The translations under genes were made by a program, and so were the position numbers. From the NCBI GenBank assembly GCA_965221845.1, contig OZ244919.1, positions 1,178,001 through 1,242,000 of the forward strand: a DNA stretch of 64,000 nucleotides, given 5' to 3'. Source of the DNA: JAJEFO01 sp965221845 (GTDB lineage Bacteria; Pseudomonadota; Alphaproteobacteria; Rhodobacterales; Rhodobacteraceae). Below are positions 44,227 to 53,704 of this stretch, in pieces. Within the stretch, counting starts at the first letter, position 1. Each line of letters begins with the position of its first letter. The notes under the pieces are model-generated. The model saw only the letters and a list, made by a program, of their open reading frames with translations, had not been told where the DNA came from and ran no database searches.

Positions 44227-44640
44227 GCGCAGGCGTCGTTCGCCGCGCAGAGCCTGGCGCGCGACCCGCGCGCAGGACGAGGGACCGGCGTCCGCTCTCG
44301 CCCGCCGGATCATGGAGCCGCCGGTCATCCGTGACGTGACGGGCGCGACCGCGCCGGCATTGGCGGCCAAGCGGGGCCCGTCCGAAGGCGGCCCGCGCGT
44401 CCGGGCCTTCAAGCTGCGCGGAGACACGGGATTCCGTGACGGCCCGCGGCCGCGGGGACGCGGTCTTCTCGTTCAAACGCGCCATGCCCCCGGAGAGCGT
44501 CTGCAAGGAGCTTCCCGCTTCGGCCAGGGAGATGAGAAAGGGCGACGCTTGCGCACTCCTGCGCCTCCGGAGCCGCGTTGCGCTCCAGCGCCCGTCCCCG
44601 GCATCCATGCCGGGCATGCCGCGAGGAGCTCTCCTGCAGA
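44227..44640. other. Spacer downstream of grxD
   Basis: A minus-strand frame includes SPFLISLAEAGSSLQTLSG, which looks protein-like, but it has no start signal or known family. I see no other gene, and no hairpin terminator was evident. Confidence 0.4.
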
Positions 44641-45186
44641 TCAGCCGAACGGATTGTAGCCAAGCCACCAATGCAGCATTGCCGCAGCGACGAACACGGC
44701 GACGGCGCCCGCCGCGGCCATGACCTCCCTTGCCGCCGCCGCAGACGCCGGCGGCGACCACGCCGGCACGGCGCGATTGATGACCGCGATCTCCGCCAGC
44801 GCCCAGGCCAGCAGGCCGCCGAACATGACAAGTGACGGCAGGTCGCCGTTGACGAGGATGTGGGCGAACGCCCAGAGCGCGAAACCCGTGAGCTGGGGAT
44901 GGCGAACGATGCGGGTTATCCGGGTCTTCAGCCCGCTCGCGGCGAACATGTAGAAGGCGGCGAGCACGAGGAGGTTGTTGACTCCCGTGAGCGCCGGTCC
45001 CCTTTCCCAGTAGGCCGCGCTCTCGGCCATGCGGTAGCCCGCAACCATCATGGCGACCGCGACGGCCAGGGCCATCGCGACCGGGACCTTGCCGGCGTCG
45101 CCCATGCGCGCGCGCCGTTCCGGCGCGATGCGCTTGAAAAGATGTGCCGCCCACCAGATCGCGAGTCCCGCCAGGAGCCAGATCAT
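44641..45186 (-). CDS. NnrU family membrane protein
   Basis: A 181-residue protein with about five or six membrane spans. NnrU landmarks: WAAHLFKRIAPERR near the start, RHPQLTGFALWAFAHILVNGDLPSLVMFGG (about 92-122) with its HP and NGD motifs. Named from the nitrite/nitric-oxide reductase region of Rhodobacter, but the family is widespread and its biochemical role is unclear. No nir/nor genes are in the window. It stands alone between two gene-poor stretches. Confidence 0.9.
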   Translation of the reverse strand: MIWLLAGLAIWWAAHLFKRIAPERRARMGDAGKVPVAMALAVAVAMMVAGYRMAESAAYWERGPALTGVNNLLVLAAFYMFAASGLKTRITRIVRHPQLTGFALWAFAHILVNGDLPSLVMFGGLLAWALAEIAVINRAVPAWSPPASAAAAREVMAAAGAVAVFVAAAMLHWWLGYNPFG

Positions 45187-45614
45187 GTCCTTGCCTCCGG
45201 TTCACATGTCGTGCGCGAAGGCCCAGGGCCTTGCCAGGGGCGCGCAGACGATGGCGCGGTTCGGACGGCTGCACCCTGGCCTAGGACCGCCACCGCGCCG
45301 AACTCCGCCGCCATGGCCGCACCGTGCCGATCCTGTCTGCGTTTGGCAACCATGTCGAGAGGGTCAGCGCCCGGGACCGGACGGCCCTTCAGGCCTGACC
45401 GCTGCCGCCTGTCGCGAAAGGGAGGGCCGGCCGCCGGCTTCATGGGGCCTTCGCTCCAGATCTCCGTCGAGCGTCCCGTGCAGGATCCCGCGTCACTGCG
45501 GCGCACGAAGTCCGGAACGGGGCGGCGGGGGGGGGGGACCGCGGACTGCGCGACGACTTGCCATCCTCGAGAAACATGCCAGAGTGACGCCTGCTGACAC
45601 AGAAGGGGAATGCA
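45187..45614. other. 428-bp gap with an 11-G tract
   Basis: No convincing gene. A minus-strand frame (45183-45506) overlaps the nnrU start by four bases but shows no family or ribosome site. G11 lies at 45527-45537, about 78 bases before the ABC binding-protein gene. Confidence 0.45.
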
Positions 45615-47192
45615 ATGACGGCAAGAGCTTCATCCGGCGTACTGGGCTTCCTGCTGGCGACCGGCATCGCCACCGGCGCGCAGGCCGAGACTTTCAGATG
45701 GGCCGGCACCACCGACCCGCAGACGATGGATCCGCATGCCGTGAGCTCTGCGCCGGTCCTCGGCTTCCTGAACAACGTCTACGAGGGCCTCGTGCGCCGC
45801 GGCAGGGACATGTCCATCGAGCCGGCGCTGGCCACGCGCTGGGAGCCTATCGGCGATGGCGCGGGCTGGCGCTTCTTCCTGCGTCAGGGCGTCACGTTCC
45901 ACGACGGCAGCGCGTTCGACGCCGACGACGTGATCTTCTCCTACGAGCGCGCGTCGTCGGAAGCGTCCGACGTGCGCAGCTGGTTCGCGACCGTGACGGA
46001 GGTGACCAAGGTCGACGACTTCACGGTCGACGTCATGACCGGCGCGCCGAACCCGATCTTCCCCGATTCGATCGCCAACTGGATGATGATGGATTCGGGA
46101 TGGGCGGAGGCGAACGGCGCGGCCCTTCCGGACAAGGAATCAGGCAACCATGCCACGCTCCACGCCAATGGCACGGGCGCCTTCGTGCTGAGCGGCCGGC
46201 AGCCCGGGCTGGAGACGGTCCTGCGGCCGTTCGGCGACTGGTGGGGCGAGGTCGAGCACAACATCACTGAAGCGAGGTTCCTGCCCATCCAGAACCCGGC
46301 CACGGCCGTCGCCGCCCTGCTGTCGGGAGACGTCGACCTGATCAATCCGGTGCCGGTCCAGGACGCCGAGCGGCTGTCCGGCCAGGACGAGGTCAAGGTC
46401 ATCCGCGGGATCGAGGCCCGCGTCATCATGCTTGGCTTCGCCCACGAGGCGGAAACCCTGAAACACGGCGCCAACGCGGGCGACCCGAACCCTTTCCGGG
46501 ACGTGCGCGTGCGCGAGGCGGTGGCGCGCGCAATCAACGTGCCCGCCATCCTCCAGACAATCATGCGCGGCAGCGCCGAACCGGCGAGCCAGCTTGTCAG
46601 CCCCGTGATGCGGGGCTTCTCCGCGGCGAACGACGCACGCCCGGCGTTCGACCCGGACCGCGCAAGGGAACTGCTTGCCGACGCCGGCCATCCCGACGGG
46701 TTCGGCTTCGGCCTGAAGTGTCCGAACGACCGCTACCTCAACGACGAGGCTGTCTGCCAGGCCGTCGTCGGCATGCTGGCCCAGGCGGGCGTCACGGCTG
46801 AACTCGATGCCATGCCGGTTCGCAGCTACTGGCCCGAACTGCGCGAGGGCAGCTTCGACATGTACATGCTCGGCTGGTCGCCGGGCACGTTCGACCACGA
46901 GCATCCGATCCGCTTCCTCGCGTCGACCCCCAACAGCGAGAAGAGGCTCGGCAGCTGGAACTTCGGAGGATACTCGAATGCCAGAATCGATGAACTCCTG
47001 CCGATGATCCAGTCCGAGATCGACGATGGCAGGCGGCAGGCGATGCTGGACGAGGCGACCGCGCTCTACCAGGCCGAGCACGCCTACGTGACGATGTACG
47101 TCCAGCCGCTCCTGTGGGGCGCGCGGTCAAACGTCGAGCTGACGCAGCGGCCGGACAACTTCTTCATCCTGCGCTGGGCGAGGGTCAAATGA
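45615..47192 (+). CDS. ABC transporter substrate-binding protein, family 5 (dipeptide/oligopeptide type)
   Basis: A 525-residue periplasmic SBP_bac_5 receptor. Signal peptide residues 1-24 end AQA. The family signature near the N terminus is TDPQTMDPHAVSSAPVLGFLNNVYEGLVRR, then FFLRQGVTFHDGSAFDADDVIFSYER. The C-terminal lobe has SYWPELREGSFDMYMLGW. AGAAGGGGA precedes the ATG. It feeds the permeases and ATPase encoded downstream. Family ligands include peptides, nickel, opines and oligosaccharides; this one cannot be assigned. Confidence 0.93.
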   Translation: MTARASSGVLGFLLATGIATGAQAETFRWAGTTDPQTMDPHAVSSAPVLGFLNNVYEGLVRRGRDMSIEPALATRWEPIGDGAGWRFFLRQGVTFHDGSAFDADDVIFSYERASSEASDVRSWFATVTEVTKVDDFTVDVMTGAPNPIFPDSIANWMMMDSGWAEANGAALPDKESGNHATLHANGTGAFVLSGRQPGLETVLRPFGDWWGEVEHNITEARFLPIQNPATAVAALLSGDVDLINPVPVQDAERLSGQDEVKVIRGIEARVIMLGFAHEAETLKHGANAGDPNPFRDVRVREAVARAINVPAILQTIMRGSAEPASQLVSPVMRGFSAANDARPAFDPDRARELLADAGHPDGFGFGLKCPNDRYLNDEAVCQAVVGMLAQAGVTAELDAMPVRSYWPELREGSFDMYMLGWSPGTFDHEHPIRFLASTPNSEKRLGSWNFGGYSNARIDELLPMIQSEIDDGRRQAMLDEATALYQAEHAYVTMYVQPLLWGARSNVELTQRPDNFFILRWARVK

Positions 47193-47250
47193 ACTTGCGG
47201 GCGCGGCGGCGCCGGCCCGCATCCGCGCGGGCCGGTCACGGAAAAGCCAG

Positions 47251-48228
47251 GTGCTGAACTACGTCGTCCGCCGCATCTTCCAGTCCGCCCTCGTGCTTCT
47301 CGTCGTCGGGCTCGTGGCGTTCTCCATGTTCCGGTTCGTCGGCGACCCGGTCGACAACATGCTCGGCCAGGAACGCACCCAGGCCGACGTCGAGCGCCTT
47401 CGTGCGCAGCTCGGGCTCGATCAGCCGTTCCCCGTGCAGTACTGGCGCTTTCTCGAGAACGCGGCGCAGGGCAGTTTCGGGGTCAGCTACAGGCAGGGCC
47501 GCCCCGTCGCGGAGATCATCGGCGAACGCGCGCCGGCAACGCTGGAACTGGCGGCCGTCAGCGGCCTCTTCGCCATCGTGCTGGGAATCGCGCTCGGCGT
47601 CTTCACCGCGATTCGACGCGACGGCTGGGCCTCGAACGTGATCATGACCGGATCGCTCATCGGGGTCAGCCTTCCCACGTTTCTCATCGGCATCCTCCTG
47701 ATCTACGTCTTCTCCGTGGAACTCGACCTGCTTCCCAGCTTCGGGCGCGGCGAAGTGGTCGATGTCGGCGGATGGTCCACCGGTCTCCTCACCGTGAGCG
47801 GCCTGAAGGCGCTTGTCCTGCCTGCGGTCACGCTCGGCCTGTACCAGATGACGCTCATCATGCGGCTCGTGCGCGCCGAGATGCTCGAGGTCCTCCGGCA
47901 GGACTACATCAGCTTCGCCCGCGCCAGGGGGCTCTCCGAGCGCGTCGTGAACTTCCGCCACGCGCTGAAGAACACGCTCGTCCCGGTCATCACCGTGACC
48001 GGCCTGCAGCTCGGCTCGATCATCGCCTTCGCGATCATCACAGAAACGGTGTTCCAGTGGCCGGGCGTCGGGCTGCTCTTCATCAATGCAATCCAGTTTG
48101 TCGACATCCCGGTGATGGCGGCCTACCTCGTGCTGATCTCGGTCATGTTCGTCGGAATCAACCTCGTGGTCGATCTCCTCTATGTCGCGATCGACCCGCG
48201 TCTCCGCGGCGAGGGGAGCGCGACATGA
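47251..48228 (+). CDS. ABC transporter permease, DppB/OppB family
   Basis: A 325-residue inner-membrane permease with six spans. It has the N-terminal YVVRRIFQSALVLLVVGLVAFSMFRFVGDPV and the EAA-loop sequence DYISFARARGLSERVVNFRHALKNTLVPVITVTGLQLG (about 220-257) that docks with the ATPase. The start is GTG 47251. Its stop overlaps the next permease start (ATGA at 48225-48228). Confidence 0.94.
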   Translation: MLNYVVRRIFQSALVLLVVGLVAFSMFRFVGDPVDNMLGQERTQADVERLRAQLGLDQPFPVQYWRFLENAAQGSFGVSYRQGRPVAEIIGERAPATLELAAVSGLFAIVLGIALGVFTAIRRDGWASNVIMTGSLIGVSLPTFLIGILLIYVFSVELDLLPSFGRGEVVDVGGWSTGLLTVSGLKALVLPAVTLGLYQMTLIMRLVRAEMLEVLRQDYISFARARGLSERVVNFRHALKNTLVPVITVTGLQLGSIIAFAIITETVFQWPGVGLLFINAIQFVDIPVMAAYLVLISVMFVGINLVVDLLYVAIDPRLRGEGSAT

Positions 48229-49180
48229 CACGGGCACGCACCGCACCCGGCCGGCGGAGCCTCATGGCATTGCGGATAAGGTCCGCGTGGCAAAGCGATC
48301 TCGGGTGGGCGTTCCGCCGCTCGCCGGTCGCCATGGTCTCCTTGGCCGTGGTGGCGCTTCTGGTCTCGGGCGCCATGCTTGCACCGCTGATCGCGCCGCA
48401 CGACCCGTTCGATCCCGCGACGCTCAACCTGATGAACGGGTTCACGGCGCCCGGCACGCCGAACGCGTTCACCGGGGAGAGCTTCTGGCTCGGCACCGAC
48501 GACCAGGGCCGCGACGTGTTCTCGACCATCCTCTACGGCATGCGCATCTCGCTGCTGGTGGGGTTCTCGGCCGTGCTGCTCGGCATGGCCATCGGCGTGA
48601 CGCTGGCCTGATCGCCGGCTACCGCGGCGGCTGGACGGAAACGGTCATCATGCGAGTCGCCGACGTGCAGCTGACCTTCCCCGCGATTCTTGTCGCAATG
48701 CTGATCTTCGGCATCGCCAAGGGGGTCACGCCCGTCGAATACCGCGACCAGATCGCCATCTGGGTGCTGATTCTCGCGATCGGACTTTCCGACTGGGTCC
48801 AGTTTGCGCGCGTGGTGCGTGGCGCCACGCTTGTCGAGACGAAGAAGGAGTACGTCCAGGCCGCGCAGCTCATCGGCAGGTCGGGCGCCGCGGTCATGAT
48901 GCGCCACATCCTTCCGAACGTCCTCTCGCCCGTGCTGGTGATCGCCACGATCTCGCTCGCGCTCGCCATCATCGCCGAGGCGACGCTGTCCTTCCTCGGG
49001 GTCGGCGCGCCGCCTACGCAGCCCTCGCTTGGAACGCTGATCCGGATCGGCCAGGGATTCCTGTTCTCCGGCGAATGGTGGATCCTCTTCTTCCCCGCCT
49101 GCACGCTGCTTGCGCTCGCGCTCTCCGTGAATCTTCTCGGCGACTGGCTGCGCGACGCGCTGAACCCGAAGCTGAGATAG
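48225..49180 (+). pseudogene. ABC transporter permease, DppC/OppC family, frameshifted
   Basis: The first frame gives 128 residues: SDLGWAFRRSPVAMVSL, then SFWLGTDDQGRDVFSTILYG, ending GMAIGVTLA-TGA at 48611. The next frame continues without loss as LIAGYRGGWTETVIMRVADVQLTFPAILVAM and the EAA loop ARVVRGATLVETKKEYVQAAQLIG to the stop at 49180. One missing G at about 48605-48606 (CTGG for CTGGG) explains it: GVTLGLIAGYRGG would be restored. It may be a real mutation or a sequencing error in a G-run. The other transporter genes are intact. Confidence 0.88.
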
Positions 49181-49244
49181 GCATGGCCCGGACCGGGATC
49201 CCGGACGGCGGACAACGGCGGCTGACGCCAATGCCGGGCGGCAG

Positions 49245-51044
49245 GTGAGCGCAATCCTCGAAATCGCCGACCTGACGGTCGAGTTTCCGACGCGAAGGGA
49301 GGCCTTCGTTGCCGTCGACAGGGCCAGCCTGACGGTCTCGCCCGGCGAAATCCATGGTCTTGTCGGCGAATCCGGGGCGGGGAAGTCAACGGTCGGGACG
49401 GCGGTCATGGCGCTTCTGGAGCGCCCGGGCAGGATCACGGGCGGCACGATCCGGCTCAGGAACGAGATCATCTCGGGACTCGATCGGGTGGCAATGCGGC
49501 GCCTGCGCGGCGGCGAGATCAGCATGATCTTCCAGGATCCGCTGACGTCGCTCAACCCGCTTTTCACGATTGGCCAGCAACTGACGGAAACCATCACGGC
49601 CCATCTGGGCGTGACCGGCGCCGAAGCCCGCGAGCGGTCGCTTGACTTGCTTGCACGCGTCGGGATTCCCGAGCCCGAGATGCGGCTCGACCAGTACCCG
49701 CACCAGTTCTCGGGCGGCATGCGTCAGCGCGCTGTCATCGCGCTCGCGCTCTGCTCGGAGCCCAGCGTCATCATCGCCGACGAGCCGACAACCGCGCTTG
49801 ACGTCTCGATCCAGGCTCAGATCCTGGATCTCTTGAGGGAACTCGCGAACGAGCGACAGGTCGGCGTAATCCTCATCACTCACGACATGGGAGTCATTGC
49901 CGACACGACGGATCGCGTCACCGTCATGCACCGGGGCAAGGTCGTGGAGGCAGGCGCCACAAGACTCGTTCTGGGCAAGCCGAGCCATCCCTACACGAGG
50001 TCGCTCATCGCTGCCGTCCCGCGCCCCGACGTGAAGCTGCACAGGTTTCCGCTCGTTTCCCATGACGGGTGCGCCACCGAATTCCGGATCGACGACCTGG
50101 CGCGGAACTGGCACAAGGCCGATGCAGCGGCCGCCAGGCCGCTGCTCGAGACAAGGGGTCTCGCCAAGCGCTTCCTGCAGAGGCGCTCCTTCATTCCGTC
50201 GCGGCGGAAATACCTTGTCGCCGTGGACGGCGTCAGTTTCGACATCCTCCGGGGCGAAGTGTTCGGAATCGTCGGCGAATCGGGTTCAGGAAAGTCCACG
50301 GTGGCACGCATGATCGCCGGGATCTGCAGGACTGACGGCGGCACGATCCTGTACGACGGAAAGCCGGTCACCGGCTCCGGCTCCATCGCCTGGTACCGCC
50401 GCCAGATCCAGATGGTCTTTCAGGATCCCTACTCGTCGCTCAATCCGCTCATGCGGGTTGATGCCATCGTCGCCGAACCCGCGCTCCATCACGGGCTGCT
50501 GTCCGGCAAGGCGCTGAGGCGGAGGGTGGACGAACTGCTCGAGCATGTCGGGCTTGGCGCGGCTGCGGGGCTCAAGTACCCTCACGAGTTCTCCGGTGGC
50601 CAGCGCCAGCGCATCTCAATCGCCCGGGCGCTCGCGACGCAACCGAAGTTCCTGATCTGCGACGAGCCGACATCCGCGCTCGACGTCTCGATCCAGGCGC
50701 AGATTCTCAACATCCTGATGGACCTGCAGGAGCGCCTGAACCTCACGATGCTGTTCATATCGCACGACCTGCCGGTGGTGCGGCAGATGTGCGATCGCGT
50801 CGCCGTCATGCGGAACGGCCGCCTGGTGGAAATCCAGGACGCGGAGGCCCTCTTCGCTGCGCCCCGGGAAGATTACACGCGATCGCTTCTCAGCCTGATG
50901 CCGCGTCTCGACTGGCTTGCAGGAGAAGGCATTCAGGGTCAGGTCGAAGGCGGAGCGGCATCCGCGGCGCCCGCGTGCCGGAGGCAAGACGGCGGCCCGC
51001 CGTTGCCGCATTCAGTCCGGCGCGGCTCATGCGCGGTCCCTTGA
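49245..51044 (+). CDS. ABC transporter double ATPase (DppD-DppF fusion type)
   Basis: A 599-residue protein with two complete ATP-binding cassettes. Cassette 1 (about 1-255): Walker A GESGAGKST, signature FSGGMRQR, Walker B IIADEPTTALD. Cassette 2 (about 300-565): GESGSGKST, FSGGQRQR, LICDEPTSALD. Each is followed by a segment like the Opp/Dpp C-terminal region (HPYTRSLIAAVPRP; EDYTRSLLSLMPRL). The start is GTG 49245. The last 35 residues are unlike the family and may be read-through into spacer. It powers uptake by the upstream permeases. Confidence 0.93.
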   Translation: MSAILEIADLTVEFPTRREAFVAVDRASLTVSPGEIHGLVGESGAGKSTVGTAVMALLERPGRITGGTIRLRNEIISGLDRVAMRRLRGGEISMIFQDPLTSLNPLFTIGQQLTETITAHLGVTGAEARERSLDLLARVGIPEPEMRLDQYPHQFSGGMRQRAVIALALCSEPSVIIADEPTTALDVSIQAQILDLLRELANERQVGVILITHDMGVIADTTDRVTVMHRGKVVEAGATRLVLGKPSHPYTRSLIAAVPRPDVKLHRFPLVSHDGCATEFRIDDLARNWHKADAAAARPLLETRGLAKRFLQRRSFIPSRRKYLVAVDGVSFDILRGEVFGIVGESGSGKSTVARMIAGICRTDGGTILYDGKPVTGSGSIAWYRRQIQMVFQDPYSSLNPLMRVDAIVAEPALHHGLLSGKALRRRVDELLEHVGLGAAAGLKYPHEFSGGQRQRISIARALATQPKFLICDEPTSALDVSIQAQILNILMDLQERLNLTMLFISHDLPVVRQMCDRVAVMRNGRLVEIQDAEALFAAPREDYTRSLLSLMPRLDWLAGEGIQGQVEGGAASAAPACRRQDGGPPLPHSVRRGSCAVP

Positions 51045-51468
51045 CCTCCTCTCAGCTGTTTCCTCCAACGCCTCGACGGGCGGCCGGCTGCCGGGAAAGG
51101 AACGGCCCGGGCCGGGACGTCCGTGGTGCCGGAAGCGAGGCGAAGCCCGGGCGGGGAAAAGGACTTGACAGAGGCGGGCTCATAAGAGCTCCTCCGCCGC
51201 CGGCTTCGCCAGCCCGTCACCGCGGCTTCAGCCGTCCTGGTCGGCGATCCTGTGAGACATGCAGAGCCGATTGCCAGGCAAGGCCACGATGGATGCGGTG
51301 CTGGTCTGGAGAGAACCTGAACGGTTACCCGGATAGTTCATCAGATGGATTCAATACCTGTCAAATGGCATCGGATTTTGCAGATCAGGACACACCCCAG
51401 CGTCCCGGCGACCACAGGGCACGACAGGGGCGGACATCGGGTCGACTCCGGCTGAGTGCAGAATATCA
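51045..51468. other. Spacer before the IS1634-family element
   Basis: No gene or clear terminator recognised in this 424-base stretch. Short frames only. Confidence 0.4.
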
Positions 51469-51474
51469 CTTAAG

Positions 51475-53567
51475 CTGAAGTTCTTAGGCGATTTTCAGAA
51501 TATTCGTTTCCCGCCAGCGGGATGCGTTTGAGCGGAACGTCCGTCTCTGCCTACATCTTTGCGTTTGGCTGCATTTTCGCGATGTCCTTCAGCAGCGTCA
51601 TCGCCCTTTCCTGTTCGGCGTCGGGCCGGGTCGTCACCTCGATCATGGTTTCCGCCTTCCCGCCGTCCGTGCCTGGGATCGCATGCGTGGAGCGGACTAT
51701 GGCGGACAGGCTTTCGAGAAGCGTGCGGAAGCTGTGCACGCCGCTGCCGTCCGGCAGGGCGTGTGAGCGGACCTTCGCCATCGCCGCTTCCGACCGCCGG
51801 GCGGGCAGGACCGGATCCCGGGTCCCGTCGGGTTCGGTGTCGGTGCAGCACAGGGGGGCCCATGCCTTCCGCATGTGCCATTCGACGAGGTAGGCGAGCA
51901 TGCAGATGAGGAAGTGGGCGCGGACCCGGTGTTCGAGGCGGTGCCGGACCGGCCGGACCTGCAGGTCGCTCAGCTTGAGGCAGCGGAACGCGCGCTCCAC
52001 GCCGGTCAGCCTCTTGTAGCTCCTGACGCATTCCGCGGCCTCCATGTCGCCGGGGCCGAGCGAGGTGCGGATGACGTATATGCCGTCGAGGGCGGCCTCG
52101 GCGTCGATGGACTCCTGCCTGCGGCGGAAGCTGAAGCCGTTCGCGGCGATGTCGAGACGGAAGTGTTTCTTCATCTTCCGCCTGTTGATGACCTCGCCGA
52201 CGGCGAGGCCGATGTTCGCCTCGCCTTCGAGGGTTCCGCGCCGGACGCGCGCGGCGATCTCCGAGAGCGCCGCCTCCGTGGCCGCGAGCAGGTCCTGCCG
52301 CACCCGGCCTCGGTGACCGGCGAGACGGGGGTTGCGGCAGGCGACGAGGCGCTCGCCGGGGAAGTCCGGATGGTCCTGGATCTCGAACAGGGTCTGCCCG
52401 CGCCCGGGATCCCCGAAGCGGTCGAGACGGCCCTGGCGGGCGAGTTCGCGGAGCGTCCGGCTCTTGAGGGCGGTGATCCAGTCGACGCCGTCGCGTTCGC
52501 GCAGGGCCGCGATGGTGGCCTTGATGATCATGCCGCGGTCCCCGACCATCACCGCCCGGGAGAACCCGTAGCGGCGCTGAAGGCGGTCGAGCTCGGGCAG
52601 GAGGGTCTCCCCATCGGTGACGTTGCCCGGATGCACCGAGACCGCGACCGGCCGGCCGGCGCGGTCGCAGAGGAGGCCGAAGTTGATCTGAGGGAGCCCC
52701 CGCTTGCGGTCGCGGCTGTAGCCGAAGCGCGCGAGCGGGCAGCGGCTCCCCTCGTACCACGTCGAGGACAGGTCCCAGAGGACCATGTCGCCTTCCGCGA
52801 TCCAGCGCCCTGCAAGGCGGCCCTGGATGCCTTCCTGCCGCCCGTGAAGCCAGTCCATCGCCGCGTAAAGGTCCCCGGCATCGGCCGCGCGGCCGATGCC
52901 GAACGCCTCCGGCAGGGTGGTGCCCTGCCACCAGCGCGTCGTGGCGAGCTTCGAGTCCGGCCGCAGGATGCGGCCGGCGACCATGGCCAGGACGAGGTCC
53001 CGCTCCGGGCGCCGCCCGCGGGAAACGAGGCGGGGAAGGCCGATGGCGTCGATGGCCGCGCGGACCGCCTGCACCGCCCCGTGTTGGCGGGAGCGAACGG
53101 GATCCCCGAGGACGTCCCCGACCTCCGCGTACCGCCGTCCGGCAAGCGCGCCCTTCAGCAGCGGGATCGTGTGCGGCGGCAGGTGGGAGAGATTGGCCAG
53201 GGTCCGCTTCTGCACCCGGTTTCTTTCGTCGCGGTAGCTCTGGCGGAGGAGGACCGAGGTGTACGTCCGCCCGTTCTGGCGCGACCTGATGACGGCGACG
53301 TGCATGGAGGAGGTCATGGGGGCGTTCCACTTCATAGTGCCTACATCTTCGTCCTTCCCATACGAGTGCGGCCATCATGTCAAGCCACTACATCCCGAAT
53401 TCAGGACTTGTTTTGCGGAAATGCAGGAAACCGTCATCCATGAGATGCATGACGGGCCGGAATATACTGCCTACAAATGACCGTCCGGGAATGGCCTGCG
53501 CACCCGCAGGCCATTGAACGGAAACAGCAAATTCAAGAACGGGGCCGAAAATCGACAGGAACTTCAG
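51475..53567 (-). mobile_element. IS1634-family insertion sequence (complete)
   Basis: A 2093-bp element. The left end CTGAAGTTCTTAGGCGATTT and the right end read inward CTGAAGTTCCTGTCGATTT are inverted repeats. CTTAAG flanks both sides (51469-51474 and 53568-53573); because it is palindromic it can be read either as a 6-bp target duplication or as part of the ends. The single transposase gene is intact, so the element may still be active. It sits between the ABC transporter genes and the IS30 element. Confidence 0.85.
51551..53335 (-). CDS. IS1634-family transposase
   Basis: A 594-residue DDE (IS4-superfamily) transposase. N-terminal YTSVLLRQSYRDERNRVQKRTLANLSHLP is typical of the IS1634/IS1549 group. 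The catalytic core includes VLWDLSSTWYEGSRCPLARFGYSRDRKRGLPQINFGL, VMVGDRGMI and, further on, YVIRTSLGPGDMEAAECVRSYKRLTGVERAFRCLK with the terminal Glu (YREK-like region). The frame is uninterrupted. Alternative ATGs at 53317 and 53305 are possible starts. Confidence 0.88.
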   Translation of the reverse strand: MKWNAPMTSSMHVAVIRSRQNGRTYTSVLLRQSYRDERNRVQKRTLANLSHLPPHTIPLLKGALAGRRYAEVGDVLGDPVRSRQHGAVQAVRAAIDAIGLPRLVSRGRRPERDLVLAMVAGRILRPDSKLATTRWWQGTTLPEAFGIGRAADAGDLYAAMDWLHGRQEGIQGRLAGRWIAEGDMVLWDLSSTWYEGSRCPLARFGYSRDRKRGLPQINFGLLCDRAGRPVAVSVHPGNVTDGETLLPELDRLQRRYGFSRAVMVGDRGMIIKATIAALRERDGVDWITALKSRTLRELARQGRLDRFGDPGRGQTLFEIQDHPDFPGERLVACRNPRLAGHRGRVRQDLLAATEAALSEIAARVRRGTLEGEANIGLAVGEVINRRKMKKHFRLDIAANGFSFRRRQESIDAEAALDGIYVIRTSLGPGDMEAAECVRSYKRLTGVERAFRCLKLSDLQVRPVRHRLEHRVRAHFLICMLAYLVEWHMRKAWAPLCCTDTEPDGTRDPVLPARRSEAAMAKVRSHALPDGSGVHSFRTLLESLSAIVRSTHAIPGTDGGKAETMIEVTTRPDAEQERAMTLLKDIAKMQPNAKM

Positions 53568-53704
53568 CTTAAGGGTCCGTTTTGACCCGCAAACGGCCCC
53601 CAGTATCCATTATGAGAAACGGAGTTCTCGATCCAGCCCCTCATAGACCGTGTGGCACACATCATTGCTATCAGCATTGGTCTTGGGATTTTATATGACG
53701 CCGC

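Noticed and set aside
45183..45506. Small minus-strand frame overlapping the nnrU start by four bases
   Set aside because: The overlap is suggestive of coupling, but there is no ribosome site, no family and an odd composition.
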